This document shows positions 1 through 8,648 of a stretch of DNA of 64,000 bases, piece by piece; the first letter of the stretch is position 1, and the number at the start of each line of letters is the position of its first letter. The DNA comes from Sphaerimonospora cavernae (GTDB taxonomy: Bacteria; Actinomycetota; Actinomycetes; Streptosporangiales; Streptosporangiaceae). The translations under genes were made by a program, and so were the position numbers. The notes under the pieces were generated by a model. That model was not told the DNA's origin. It made no database searches and saw only the letters and a list, made by a program, of their open reading frames with translations. The stretch spans positions 1 through 64,000 of the forward strand of contig NZ_JBHMQT010000012.1 in assembly GCF_042435035.1 (NCBI RefSeq), written 5' to 3'.

Positions 1-97
1 TGAGTGTATTACAAACGGATACGGAAGTCGCGGGCCCTCGACGATGCGGCTTCGTCGAGGGCTCGCCGCGGCGAGCTGTCGGGGCCTGGTCGTGTCT

Positions 98-298
98 CTA
101 GTCGAGGTCGAACTCTCCGTTGCGTACGCCGCCGAGGAAGGCGCGCCATTCGTCACGGTTGAAGACGAGCGTGCCGCCCTCGCGGTCCTTGGTGTCGCGG
201 ACGCCGATCACGGTGTCGGTGATCGCCACTTCCACGCAGCTTTGGCCGTCGCCGCTGAGCGTGCTCTTCTTCCAGTTGGCGTTGGACAGGTCGGTCAT
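98..298 (-). CDS. DUF397 family small protein
   Basis: A 66-residue member of the DUF397 family. The stretch WKKSTLSGDGQSCVEVA (residues 9-25) and the later FNRDEWRAFLGGV are family hallmarks. In actinomycetes these genes usually follow an XRE regulator carrying a DUF5753 domain, in loci linked to differentiation; biochemical function is unknown. Here it lies 13 bases downstream of the surviving 3' end of such a regulator, so it is the intact remainder of an otherwise broken locus and may have lost its usual co-expression. Confidence 0.85.
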   Translation of the reverse strand: MTDLSNANWKKSTLSGDGQSCVEVAITDTVIGVRDTKDREGGTLVFNRDEWRAFLGGVRNGEFDLD

Positions 299-311
299 TC
301 CCGGTTCCTCT

Positions 312-655
312 CTAGGATGCGGCCAGCTTCTTCAGCATGGCCGTGGTGTCGCCAGGGCTGAGCGCTATGGCGCGCAGGTGTTCGAAGATGCCGTTGTACC
401 GTGTCAGCGCGGTTTCCTGCTCCAGGAACAGGTCGCCGGCCATCGAGTCGACGTACACGATGTCGGGGTCGTCCGGGCCGAACTTCATGACCACGAAGCT
501 GCCCGGCATGCCGGGATGGGCGCCCGCCGCGAAGGGCACGACCTGCACGGTGACGAACGGGTCGCGGGCCTGCTCGGCCAGGTGGGCGATCTGCTCGCGC
601 ATGACGTCCGGCCCGCCGACCATGCGCGTCAGCGCTCCCTCATCCATGATCGCCC
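312..655 (-). pseudogene. C-terminal remnant of XRE/DUF5753 regulator
   Basis: Reads as the last ~110 residues of a DUF5753 domain (MREQIAHLAEQARDP, then VQVVPFAAGAHPGMPGSFVV and YVDSMAGDLFLEQE). Complete relatives are about 270-290 residues with an N-terminal helix-turn-helix, which is absent. An ATG at 647 opens the frame, but family-like residues (WAIMDEGALTR) continue upstream of it to about 655-660, where the sequence switches to a fragment of a divergent gene. This indicates a deletion that removed the regulator 5' half, the intergenic region and the 5' half of the neighbour. Confidence 0.8.
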
Positions 656-666
656 AGCGCGACGAA

Positions 667-882
667 ATGAAGCCGATCTGCCTCTGCCTCTACCGGAACT
701 CCTCCAGCACGGTCATCGAGGTATGGGACGAAAGCAGAACCCCGCCGCGCATGCGCGTCCCCGGCGACGACGAGGAAGGCGGCCGCGGCCTCTGGCTGGT
801 CGAGACGTACGCCAAAGCGTGGGGCTTCCGCTGGCCCAGAACCGGCGGCAAGATCGTCTGGGCGGAGCTCGCGACGCCCTAA
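667..882 (+). pseudogene. C-terminal remnant of histidine-kinase-like ATPase
   Basis: About 72 codons matching the end of small serine-kinase/anti-sigma type ATPases (HATPase_c_2). Visible are the strand with IEVWDES (N/G1-box region), a G-rich lid (GDDEEGGRGLWLVE) and a terminal tryptophan-containing strand (WGFRWPRTGGKIVWAEL). The N-terminal half with the N-box is missing, so ATP binding is not expected. In intact loci this gene diverges from the XRE/DUF5753 regulator. An in-frame ATG at 667 exists but is probably fortuitous. Confidence 0.75.
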
Positions 883-970
883 CCTACGCCCATGCCGACC
901 GCAGACCGCCTCACCGATATGCGGCATCACGCCCGGCCGAGGGAGTGACAGAACGACGGAGGCGCGTCCT

Positions 971-1756
971 TCACGACGAATCCCCACGGGCCGGGATACA
1001 GCTCGGCACAGCGAGCCGAGCCCAGCTCTTGCGGACTACGGCGAGCGCCTTGGCCGCGGTCACAGTCAACCGCACCTGTCCGCCGAGGTCTCGCCGCCAC
1101 CGATCCTCGGAGGGGGCTTCGCTGAAGGTAGCGGGGTCAGGTCTGCCGTTCGTCGGCCCGACCCTGGCGTATAGGTCGGCGGCCTCCTCGGTCAGGTGGC
1201 CGCGCTCCGCCAGCGCCCACAAGTCCCACAGATCGCGTGCTGCGGCCCGATCGTGCCACGCCGCGGTCTTCGCGGCGACGAACCCCGCTGCGGTGGGCAC
1301 CGTGAGCACGGCCGCCGGGGCGTCGGAGTAGCGCTGCACGAGATCGACCTCTTCAGTGGGCCATTGTGGATAGCCGACGGCGTTGAGGAGTTGAACGCGA
1401 ACAGCCACGCCATCAGGCGAGTGCAGGATCGCGGGATCGGTGTCGCGGCCGGCGATAAGCGAGGGATCCCAGGTCAGGCCGGGGTACTCGCGGCGCAGGG
1501 CTCGCGGAATGGCCCGGTCCAGCCGCTCGGCCACCTCGGTTCGCCGGCCGAGGGCAATCAGGTCCACGTCCTCGGACAGCCGACCGTCGGGCACCAAGCT
1601 ACGCGACAGCGCGGTGCCTCCGAAGAAGATCACCGAGTCTCTCGCCGTGGCGCTCACCGCTGCGAGCAGGTGGGAGATCAGGTGATCCCGGCGGACCTGG
1701 GTCTCATCGACCCCGAACCGAGAGGCGACCTCCCGCAATTCATCGGCGGCGAGCAC
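971..1756 (-). CDS. AbiEii/AbiGii-type nucleotidyltransferase toxin
   Basis: 261 residues. GGTAL (46-50) followed by RLSEDVDLI (59-67) is the nucleotidyltransferase signature of AbiEii toxins, which belong to type IV toxin-antitoxin/abortive-infection systems and inhibit growth by transferring nucleotides to RNA targets. A later K-D-x-x-D-like patch (AARDLWDLWAL) fits motif III/IV of the family. It starts with GTG at 1756, one base after the stop of the upstream antitoxin-like gene, so the two are co-translated. GC content and codon use match the surroundings. Family assignment is firm; phage-defence activity is inferred. Confidence 0.88.
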   Translation of the reverse strand: MLAADELREVASRFGVDETQVRRDHLISHLLAAVSATARDSVIFFGGTALSRSLVPDGRLSEDVDLIALGRRTEVAERLDRAIPRALRREYPGLTWDPSLIAGRDTDPAILHSPDGVAVRVQLLNAVGYPQWPTEEVDLVQRYSDAPAAVLTVPTAAGFVAAKTAAWHDRAAARDLWDLWALAERGHLTEEAADLYARVGPTNGRPDPATFSEAPSEDRWRRDLGGQVRLTVTAAKALAVVRKSWARLAVPSCIPARGDSS

Positions 1757-1757
1757 G

Positions 1758-2402
1758 TCAAGCCATCCTGCGATGGTGCGCGAGGGCCTGGTCCACTACC
1801 CGACGGCGGCGCTGTGCCGCGGCCAACTCCCGCAGCAGGTCGGCATCGGCCCGCGGAATCAGCGCAGCGATCGCCTCCCTCGCCGCGTCCGGCGCACCGC
1901 CGACATCAGGCCGGGCAATGAGATCGAGCGCGGTCTGCTCCACGGTGGTCACCCACCCCTGGCCCAGCTCGGTGCGATGCCGCTGCACGTCCAGCCGGCC
2001 CACGTCACGCCGCACAAACAGAATCTCGGCCTCGCGGTCGGTCAACCGCAACGTACGGCGATGGCGCTCGACAGCCACCACGGCGACGTTGAGAGCCCGC
2101 GGAATCGCCGCGTGGACACGGGCGGCGCTGATCCCCATCAACGCCACCTCGTCGGTGCGCCCCCCGGCGGCAGCGACCGCGAGCGCGGCGGCTTCTAGCG
2201 GCGGCAGCCAGTCGCTGCCCACGGCATCGTCAGGGACGGCAGCGAACAGGCCCGGGGCAAGCCGGTGCAGCGCCCCGCGCCGTTCCAGCCGAGCAAAGTC
2301 GGCCCGGGGGTTGGTGTAGAAGTTCTGGGCATCGATAGGGCGCAGCACGCGCCCATGATTGAGCAAGGCCGGCGGAACTCGCGCGGCAACATGAGCCATC
2401 AT
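1758..2402 (-). CDS. AbiEi-type antitoxin / transcriptional repressor
   Basis: 214 residues from the chosen ATG. The N-terminal part (RLERRGALHRLAPGLF) is the winged-helix segment of AbiEi_4-type proteins; the rest has the pattern of the C-terminal antitoxin domain, including a WVTTVEQTALDLI stretch. AbiEi proteins repress their own operon and neutralise AbiEii. The start at 2402 is preferred over upstream GTG codons because GGAGG (2411-2415 on the complement) lies 8 bases upstream. Stop and toxin start are separated by one base. It is the first gene of the bicistronic unit. Confidence 0.82.
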   Translation of the reverse strand: MMAHVAARVPPALLNHGRVLRPIDAQNFYTNPRADFARLERRGALHRLAPGLFAAVPDDAVGSDWLPPLEAAALAVAAAGGRTDEVALMGISAARVHAAIPRALNVAVVAVERHRRTLRLTDREAEILFVRRDVGRLDVQRHRTELGQGWVTTVEQTALDLIARPDVGGAPDAAREAIAALIPRADADLLRELAAAQRRRRVVDQALAHHRRMA

Positions 2403-2411
2403 CACTGTCAC

Positions 2412-2646
2412 CTCCGTCGTTCAAAACACTACGATAATGACAGTGACGACGAAAGCAAGAGCGCGAAAACGCCTCAGTCAATCCATATCAGTTGCTCGAA
2501 CCGATCGGCCGGAGCACACCTGGACGTGCGTCTCCTGGGCATCCGCCCGCGCTAAGCCACGGCGAGCGGGAGGTGGGTACGGCCCGGCAGCGGGACGACC
2601 GCCTGGCGGACCTCGCCGATCGCCTCGGCCTGGTCCGCCAGCCTGA
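2412..2646. other. Intergenic region without recognised gene
   Basis: This stretch between the AbiE pair and the MazEF-like pair holds the probable AbiE promoter on the complement, near its left end. Otherwise I see no gene. Short open frames on both strands have no recognisable domain. An in-frame stop for the downstream antitoxin lies at 2644-2646. Confidence 0.5.
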
Positions 2647-2748
2647 CCGACCGGCCCACTTGGTCGTCGAGTCGCGACCGGTCACGATCTTGCACAGGTT
2701 CCAGCCAGCGCCGACACCGGCGTACAAGACCTGCGCAAGGCCGCTGAC

Positions 2749-2958
2749 ATGCGGGACTTCCACGGCGTGACGCTGGGCGAGGCGGTCAAGCGCCTGGTCA
2801 AGGAACACAAGATCAACCGAATCATGCGGCGGTACGAGGAGCTGCGCGCCGACCCCGAGGAGTCGGCCGGCTACCGGGCCGAGGCGCGGCTGACCGACAA
2901 TGCGGCCGGCGACGGCCTGCCGGACGCGGGCGAGGAGTACCCGGAGTACAGCCGTTGA
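2749..2958 (+). CDS. MazE/VapB-like antitoxin, N-terminus uncertain
   Basis: 69 residues from the first ATG. GVTLGEAVKRLVKEHK followed by an acidic, Y- and D/E-rich tail (YEELRADPEESAGYRAEA) resembles actinobacterial MazE-like antitoxins, where the N-terminal half binds DNA and the tail wraps the toxin. Family-like sequence (PASADTGVQDLRKAAD) continues in the same frame for at least 16 codons upstream of the ATG, but no ATG, GTG or TTG occurs before a stop at 2644. The gene has probably lost or frameshifted its natural start. It overlaps the toxin start by 4 bases (TTGA). Confidence 0.65.
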   Translation: MRDFHGVTLGEAVKRLVKEHKINRIMRRYEELRADPEESAGYRAEARLTDNAAGDGLPDAGEEYPEYSR

Positions 2959-3302
2959 GCCGGTCGGCAAGGTTCGCGCCATGGCAAGTGTGGCTGGTGG
3001 ACTTCGGCCAGCCGATCGGGCATGAGCAGGGCGGCCTACGCCCGGCCGTCGTGGTCGGCTCGGCGACGCACTGCCGGTTCCCGATCGACATGGCGCTCGT
3101 GGTGCCGTTGACCACGCGAGACCGCGGTCTGGACCATCACGTGCGCATCGACTCGCCCGAGTCCGGGCTGAACCGGCCGAGTTGGGCGCGCACCGAGGAG
3201 ATCACAGCGGTGTCCACCGAGCGGTTCGCCCGGTCCAGGCCGCTCGGCACCGCATCCGACGCCGAGGTCGCCGAGTTGCGCGAGATGGTCGCCTTCTGCT
3301 GA
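2955..3302 (+). CDS. MazF/PemK-type endoribonuclease toxin
   Basis: 115 residues with the MazF fold pattern: WQVWLVDFGQPIGHEQGGLRPAVVVG near the N-terminus in two adjacent pieces (WQVWLVDFG, then EQGGLRPAVVV), VVPLTTRDRG in the middle, and a late RPLGTASDAEVAELREMV helix. MazF proteins cut mRNA at short motifs and are blocked by the cognate antitoxin. The TTG start at 2955 overlaps the antitoxin stop and indicates translational coupling. All the core secondary-structure blocks are present, so the toxin looks intact even though the antitoxin N-terminus is doubtful. Confidence 0.88.
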   Translation: MSRSARFAPWQVWLVDFGQPIGHEQGGLRPAVVVGSATHCRFPIDMALVVPLTTRDRGLDHHVRIDSPESGLNRPSWARTEEITAVSTERFARSRPLGTASDAEVAELREMVAFC

Positions 3303-3358
3303 TCCACGGCCGCCCCGCCCCCATCGGCAGCCGACTTCGCCGATCACGTCGGCAGATG

Positions 3359-5932
3359 TCAGCACGCTGCTGACTTCCACGCGTCCCAGATCTCCGGCCG
3401 AAGTCTCCCGCGTGATGCGACCGGGAGCCCGCTGGCGCGTGCCCAGGCCCGCACCTCGGATGTGGTGGGCGTTTCTCTCCTTGGCGCCGTTTCCGGCTGC
3501 GTCGTGGAGAGCAGCTCAGGAGGCGGCAGATGGTCTCCTGTGGTTGTGAAGCCGAGACGGGTCAGGGTACGGCGCCGTTTGCCGTACATCCGCACCAGTT
3601 GAGGGACCAGCACATCGAGATAATCGTGAACCTCGACGTCATGCTTGGTCGCCGCCTCGCGCATGATCCGGCCGACCTGCTGGATGACTCTCCCCTTGAA
3701 GGAGATCGGGACGGCCAGGAACAGGGCGTCGAGCCGGGGAAGGTCGAAGCCTTCCCCTGCGATCTTGTCGATGGCGACCAGCACCAGCGGCCCGTCGTGG
3801 TCGAAGGCCAGCCGAGTACGAAGGTGGTCACGCTCGGCTGGGGTCAGCTTGCCGTGCAGCAGGGTCGGTGTCACGCCGAGTTCACGCAGCGTGGTGTCGA
3901 GGCGTTCGAGATGCTCCAGGCGGTTGGTGAGGACAAGGCTGTGCCGCCCGCGGTTGACGGCGTCGGCGACATCGGCGGCGATCTGGACGTTGCGGGCCTG
4001 ATCGGCGGCCAGTTCGCCGTACGTGGCCTGGAAGGAGGTGCCGTCATTGCCGATCTCTTCCGTGGCGAACGCGGTGGTGTGCACCAGCAGGTGCCGGGCG
4101 AAGGTGACCTCCGTCGCGATCTCGTGCCGGATGGGGCCGCACTGCATGGTGATGATGGCGTCCATCTGGTCGGCACGGTACGGCGTGGCCGACAGGCCGA
4201 TCCAACGCTCCACGCTCACCTGGCGAATCGCCGCTTCAGCGGCCGGCGCGCCGATGGCGTGGCACTCGTCGATGACGACCAGGCCATAGCCGTCCAGCAG
4301 GTTGTCGGCGGCGCGGCGGCTCGTCAGCGACTGCAGCATGATCAAGTCGATGGTGCGACCGCGCCGGTCCTTGCCCTTGCCGAGGCTGCCCACGTCGGCG
4401 TCGCCGAGGTCGAGGAAGACGGCCAGGCGGTCCTTCCACTGGTCCAGGAGTTCGGCCCGGTTGACGATGATCGCTGTCGGCAGAGCGTGGTGGGCGATCA
4501 GGGCGCAGGCCATTACCGTTTTGCCATGTCCGGGTGGGGCTACCAGCACGCCGGTCGAATGCCTGCTCATCGCCTGTACGGCATCGGCCTGGACCGGCGT
4601 GAGTTCGCCGGTGAACCTCGCGTTGATCGGCTTCGGGCGGCGCAGCTCGCTGGAGACCTCGAGGATTCCACCCGCCGCGCTGACGAGGGCGGCGGCGTCC
4701 TCTCGTAGGCCGCGTGGCAGGCGCAGCCGGCCGGGCTGGGTGTCATCGAAACAGCACACGAACCGGGGCGTGGCGAAGGTGGAGTACCGCATCGCCTGAC
4801 GGCGGTAGAACTCCGGGTTGTGGAAGGAGGCGGTGTGCTTCAACGCCGCGACCAACTGCGGCGGCAGTCCCAACGTCGAGATGGCGAGCATCGCGCCGAG
4901 GCGGGCGTGGACGACCTGCGGCGCTTTGCCGAGGGATCCGCGGCGCGGCCGAGCGGAGAGGATGCCGGATGCCGATGCCGATGGGCCGGCATGGACTTGC
5001 CCGAGTCTGTCGGCGAGGGCTTGTACCTCTGCTGGATGGAGCCGCTGGAGCGTGGACAGGTAGGCGAACTGGTCGGGGTAGGGGGTCCAGGTCTCCGGGT
5101 CGCAGAAGACGGTCGTGCCGTTTTCGCGGCAGAGGCCTTGCAGCGGCAGGGCGATCAAGTTGCCGAATCGGAACCGAGGCAGCGCGCTGGTCGGCAGCGA
5201 GTCTTGAGCGGGAAAGAGCCGGTCGTAACTGGCCAGGGACATCTGTCCGCGGCGGTCGATCGCCTCGCGCAACATGGCCATGCCGATGGCACGAGCCGAC
5301 GCGGTTGTGACGGGCGCGGTGAAAAAGATCCACACGTGGGCGCCATCGCCGGATCGGGAGATCTCGGCCGCGGCGGGGATCCCCGCCTCCCGGCAGGCGG
5401 TGACATAGGCGGCGGCGTCTTCGCGCCAGTCGGAGCCGTCGAAGTCGCAGGCCAAAAGTTGGCAGGTGTCGTCGGGCAGCATGGGGTAGAGGCCCACGTG
5501 GGTCTCGCGTTCGTTGGATGGTTTGGAGAGGTGGCTGATGAGCACCTGATCGGTCAGGGGGAAGAACTCACGGTCGGCGTCGTCCTTCTTTCGCCAATAC
5601 TCCTTCTCGGCGGGGCTCCACGCATACTTGCCGGTCTTCTTGCTGAGGTAGCGGGTCGCGTACACATCGGTCCGGCCCACGAACAGCGCCCGGAACAACG
5701 CGAGCTTCTCCGTCGGTGACGAGGAGGCGTCCGCGTACGGCAAGCCGGACTCTCTGGGGGGCGGAGTGATGCTGGACAGAGCGACTTGCGGGCGCCGCTG
5801 TTGTGCGTTCCCGTTCTCCAGCAGGTCGCGTAGGCGTTCGTTCTCCTCCCGCAACTCGGCGATCTCGACCAATGCCAGGTCCAGGCGGATTCGAAGTTCT
5901 GCCGGGTCGTTCCATTCGGCCCACCCATTCAC
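3359..5932 (-). CDS. TOTE-type primase-helicase with Lsr2-like tail
   Basis: 857 residues. Order: coiled coil (11-40); archaeo-eukaryotic primase domain of the TOTE conflict-system type (about 70-310) with DFD at 163-165 and SGDGAH at 194-199; SF2 helicase (about 440-790) with Walker A APPGHGKT 465-472, DECH 555-558, SATPYR 581-586 and QVGRIMR 752-758; then a short C-terminal segment (825-855, SEVRAWARASGLPVASRGR) that looks like the DNA-binding domain of the nucleoid protein Lsr2. TOTE proteins are proposed NTP-dependent defence effectors. GTG start. It stands alone, next to two TA-type loci. Primase and helicase assignments are solid; the Lsr2-like match is by eye. Confidence 0.85.
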   Translation of the reverse strand: MNGWAEWNDPAELRIRLDLALVEIAELREENERLRDLLENGNAQQRRPQVALSSITPPPRESGLPYADASSSPTEKLALFRALFVGRTDVYATRYLSKKTGKYAWSPAEKEYWRKKDDADREFFPLTDQVLISHLSKPSNERETHVGLYPMLPDDTCQLLACDFDGSDWREDAAAYVTACREAGIPAAAEISRSGDGAHVWIFFTAPVTTASARAIGMAMLREAIDRRGQMSLASYDRLFPAQDSLPTSALPRFRFGNLIALPLQGLCRENGTTVFCDPETWTPYPDQFAYLSTLQRLHPAEVQALADRLGQVHAGPSASASGILSARPRRGSLGKAPQVVHARLGAMLAISTLGLPPQLVAALKHTASFHNPEFYRRQAMRYSTFATPRFVCCFDDTQPGRLRLPRGLREDAAALVSAAGGILEVSSELRRPKPINARFTGELTPVQADAVQAMSRHSTGVLVAPPGHGKTVMACALIAHHALPTAIIVNRAELLDQWKDRLAVFLDLGDADVGSLGKGKDRRGRTIDLIMLQSLTSRRAADNLLDGYGLVVIDECHAIGAPAAEAAIRQVSVERWIGLSATPYRADQMDAIITMQCGPIRHEIATEVTFARHLLVHTTAFATEEIGNDGTSFQATYGELAADQARNVQIAADVADAVNRGRHSLVLTNRLEHLERLDTTLRELGVTPTLLHGKLTPAERDHLRTRLAFDHDGPLVLVAIDKIAGEGFDLPRLDALFLAVPISFKGRVIQQVGRIMREAATKHDVEVHDYLDVLVPQLVRMYGKRRRTLTRLGFTTTGDHLPPPELLSTTQPETAPRRETPTTSEVRAWARASGLPVASRGRLRPEIWDAWKSAAC

Positions 5933-6107
5933 GATTCCATCCTGCGAGATTCACTCCGTGCAGCCAACTGACCACCGTCGTTTCTGCGGGGCGGTCGACG
6001 AGGCTTTACCCGGGCCGGGCTGTCGCGCGAGGAGCCTCGAACGTCACAGTGCGTTCATGGATCCCCATAGGCTGGGATCACGTCCCCCAGTAGATGGAGT
6101 CTTTCTG

Positions 6108-7703
6108 ATGTCTCAGCCTCCTGATGTTCCCGCGGAGGTTCATCACCTGAAGGTCACGCTGCGGGATTTCCGCCCCGCGGTGTGGCGGCGACTGCAGGTG
6201 CCCTCGGGTGTGACACTCGGCGAGCTGAGCGACATCCTGCAGGACGCCTTCGAATGGGACGGCGATCACCTGCACAGATTCGACGTCGGCAGCGTCGGCT
6301 ACGGCCCCGACATGCTGTGCGAGCGGCAGATCTTCGACTTCGGGCCCGCAATGGTCCATGAGGACACCGTCAGCCTCCGCCAGGTCGCACCGCGCCCGGG
6401 CGCCGCCTTCGATTTCACCTACGACCTGGGCGATGAGTGGTTGCACCGGATCGAGGTGGAGGATGTCGCTCCAGCCGAGCCGGACACGCTCTATCCGGCC
6501 TGCGTCGCCGGTCGGGGCCTGGCCCCGGAGGAGGACTCCTACGACTACACCCCCGGTACCTTCACGGACGCCGACCGGCTCGCGCTCAACTCGCTGTTCC
6601 GCCGCAATGGCGCGGTGGCCGGGCGCGACCTGCCGTCCGGAACCGGTGACGTCGATCCGGTGTTCGCGGCGCTGTTCCCGAGGCTTGTCCAGCTCGAAGC
6701 GGAGGAGGAGCGGTCGCTGGCGCCGCGTGAGCCTGCGTCCGCTGAGCAGCTCGCCGACCAGGCCGCCGCCTCGCCTCTGCTACGACGGGCACTCGCGCTG
6801 GCCCGCTGGGTGGACACGGGGCGCGCGCTGACCCCCAGCAAGTTGCCGCGGCCCGTCGATGCCGTCCAGGCTGCGGCTGAGCTCGGGTTGGCGGAGCCCC
6901 TCCTGCCCGCCATGGCGCAGGTAGCCCTCGCCTCGGGAGAGTCCGCGTTCGGTGACTGGGTTCTCCGGCGCAGGGCGCGGGAGGCTGCGCGCACAGACGG
7001 TAAGCCGAAGAAGGTTCGAAGTGCCAAGGACCTTCCCGCGCTGCACGGCCTGTGGTGCGCGGCCGTCGAGGCCGGACTCATCGAGATCCGCGGGTCCAAG
7101 GCCGTCATCGGCGCCGCCGTACGGGCTTGGGAGGACGGCTCAGCCGAACAGCGGCTGGAGATTTGGGCTCGGCTGCTGGCCGGGCTGTTACGCGCCCGCC
7201 TCGAAGCCGAACGCGCCGACCGCGGCTACTTCGGCCGTATGGCACCTCAGGAGGACGTCTTCCCCCTCACCGCCCAGATCCTGGACGGGCTGGCCGGGCG
7301 GCCCGTCCCGGCCTTGTTCCCGGCTCTGGCCATCGCCGCGGCCACGGGCGAGGTGATGGGCATGTACGGCTGCACCGACAGCCTCTTCGCGGCCGTTCAC
7401 GCGGTGATGAGCGACTGGACACTGGCCGGTGTGGTCGAACGAACCAGCCGCGATCCTGGCCATGACGCCTTCGAACCGGTGCTGAAGGAACTGGCGGCCA
7501 CCTTCTACCAGCAGTCCAGTCACGATGGGGACGATGATCCGTCCTCTGGGCCTGGGCTGTCGGACGAGCAGCTCATGCAGGCGATCTTGCGGCCCGCGCT
7601 CACCGCTGTTCGCGACAGCGCCGCCGTCCGCCTGACCCCGCTCGGGTCGTACGGCATCCGCCGTCTGCTCACCGCCCACGGCTGGCAGACAGCGACCTCA
7701 TGA
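6108..7703 (+). CDS. Plasmid pRiA4b ORF-3 family protein
   Basis: 531 residues from ATG 6108. Residues ~10-165 form the pRiA4b ORF-3 domain: LKVTLRDFRPAVWRRLQVP, then TLGELSDILQDAF, FDVGS, TYDLGDEWLHRIEVE and PACVAGRGLAPEED. The remaining ~360 residues are helical and carry no domain I recognise. Family members are widespread in actinomycetes and often sit near mobile or defence genes; the function is unknown. An upstream in-frame ATG at 6057 would add 17 residues without family similarity, so 6108 is preferred. It diverges from the primase-helicase gene across 175 bases. Confidence 0.82.
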   Translation: MSQPPDVPAEVHHLKVTLRDFRPAVWRRLQVPSGVTLGELSDILQDAFEWDGDHLHRFDVGSVGYGPDMLCERQIFDFGPAMVHEDTVSLRQVAPRPGAAFDFTYDLGDEWLHRIEVEDVAPAEPDTLYPACVAGRGLAPEEDSYDYTPGTFTDADRLALNSLFRRNGAVAGRDLPSGTGDVDPVFAALFPRLVQLEAEEERSLAPREPASAEQLADQAAASPLLRRALALARWVDTGRALTPSKLPRPVDAVQAAAELGLAEPLLPAMAQVALASGESAFGDWVLRRRAREAARTDGKPKKVRSAKDLPALHGLWCAAVEAGLIEIRGSKAVIGAAVRAWEDGSAEQRLEIWARLLAGLLRARLEAERADRGYFGRMAPQEDVFPLTAQILDGLAGRPVPALFPALAIAAATGEVMGMYGCTDSLFAAVHAVMSDWTLAGVVERTSRDPGHDAFEPVLKELAATFYQQSSHDGDDDPSSGPGLSDEQLMQAILRPALTAVRDSAAVRLTPLGSYGIRRLLTAHGWQTATS

Positions 7704-8010
7704 TCGAAGTCGTAAGGGAGACCAGGCTGAGTGCTCACTGTGACGCAGAGCGTTCCGTTGTGATGCTATGCCGTCGCGGTGAAGTCCCACTGCAGCCGAT
7801 CAGTGAGCGATCCGGTTGCGCAGTTATCCCGTGCGGGGCCACCTTGGTGAGACAGGGGCCAACTTCCCTGAGACAGGACAACGCTGTGATATCCCGCCGG
7901 GGGTAGGAGACGGCCGATACCAAACAGAATAAAGCTTGCTCGCGCTGCGCCAGCAGGCGAGCAGTCATCCGCCGTACCTTCGCCGTGGCGAAGCGGAGGG
8001 AGGGGCTGAT
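7704..8010. other. Gene-free spacer with IS-end relic
   Basis: About 300 bases between convergent genes. No coding frame with a recognisable product was found. It contains a tandem 20/21-base repeat (listed separately) that resembles the multiple terminal repeats of IS21-like elements, but no transposase gene is nearby. Confidence 0.5.
7837..7877 (+). repeat. Tandem 20/21-base repeat, IS21-like end relic
   Basis: Two adjacent units, 7837-7856 and 7857-7877, share GGCCA-CTT at the left and TGAGACAGG at the right. Head-to-tail repeats of about 20 bases are what transposase-binding ends of IS21-family elements look like. No istA or istB gene is present, so this would be a relic left by imprecise loss. 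The identification is tentative. Confidence 0.4.
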
Positions 8011-8574
8011 TCAGGCCCGCGAAGGGAGCGGGCCGAACAACCAGTTGCCGTGGGCGTCCGCCTCAGGGCTGCGGAAGAACTGCTCAGTCGCGGCGTGCAG
8101 TTCCTCCGTGCTCAGTGAGCCGTTGCCGTCCAGGTCGAGATGCCCGAACGCCAGGAGGCTGTTCGCCTCCGACATGCGAAATGCGCTTCCGGCCATCCGG
8201 AGATACTCGGTCCGAGTGATCCGCCCGTCTCCGTCGGTGTCCATCAGGTCGTAGAACGCGTCGGCGACCGGCGCGATATGCCTGCTGTAGCCCTCCTCGG
8301 GCTGTGTGACGAACCGGTCGAACCCGGCCGTGAACTCTGTCAGGTCGACGCGTTCGTCTCCGTCGGCGTCCATGGGAAGCGTCACCTCGTCCCACAGCCT
8401 CGCGTACCGCTCCCTGACCCGCTGCGACTCAGCCGAGCCCGGCGCGAATCCGAACGCGTTCACCAGCCGGTCGGCCGAGGCGGTGTAGTCCATCTTGTCG
8501 ATGACCTGGTCGTCGTCCACGTCCAGGAGTGCGAAGAGATGAGCCATCTTGCGCAACTGCAGGTCGTTGAGCAT
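8011..8574 (-). CDS. Four-EF-hand calcium-binding protein
   Basis: 187 residues with four 12-residue EF-hand loops: 18-29 (DVDDDQVIDKMD, atypical, lacking the final E), 69-80 (DADGDERVDLTE), 112-123 (DTDGDGRITRTE) and 147-158 (DLDGNGSLSTEE). It has no signal peptide or membrane segment, so it is probably a cytosolic calmodulin/calexcitin-like Ca2+ sensor or buffer, as known in mycelial actinomycetes. The first loop is likely weak or non-binding. It is transcribed away from the reductase gene across a 74-base divergent region that holds both promoters. No partner gene is evident. Confidence 0.88.
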   Translation of the reverse strand: MLNDLQLRKMAHLFALLDVDDDQVIDKMDYTASADRLVNAFGFAPGSAESQRVRERYARLWDEVTLPMDADGDERVDLTEFTAGFDRFVTQPEEGYSRHIAPVADAFYDLMDTDGDGRITRTEYLRMAGSAFRMSEANSLLAFGHLDLDGNGSLSTEELHAATEQFFRSPEADAHGNWLFGPLPSRA

Positions 8575-8648
8575 GAAGCCTCCCGAGTTTGACCACGTTG
8601 GGTGACTGATACTTTACGGTTCGCTAGCCTTCATGGGAAGGTTCTCCG

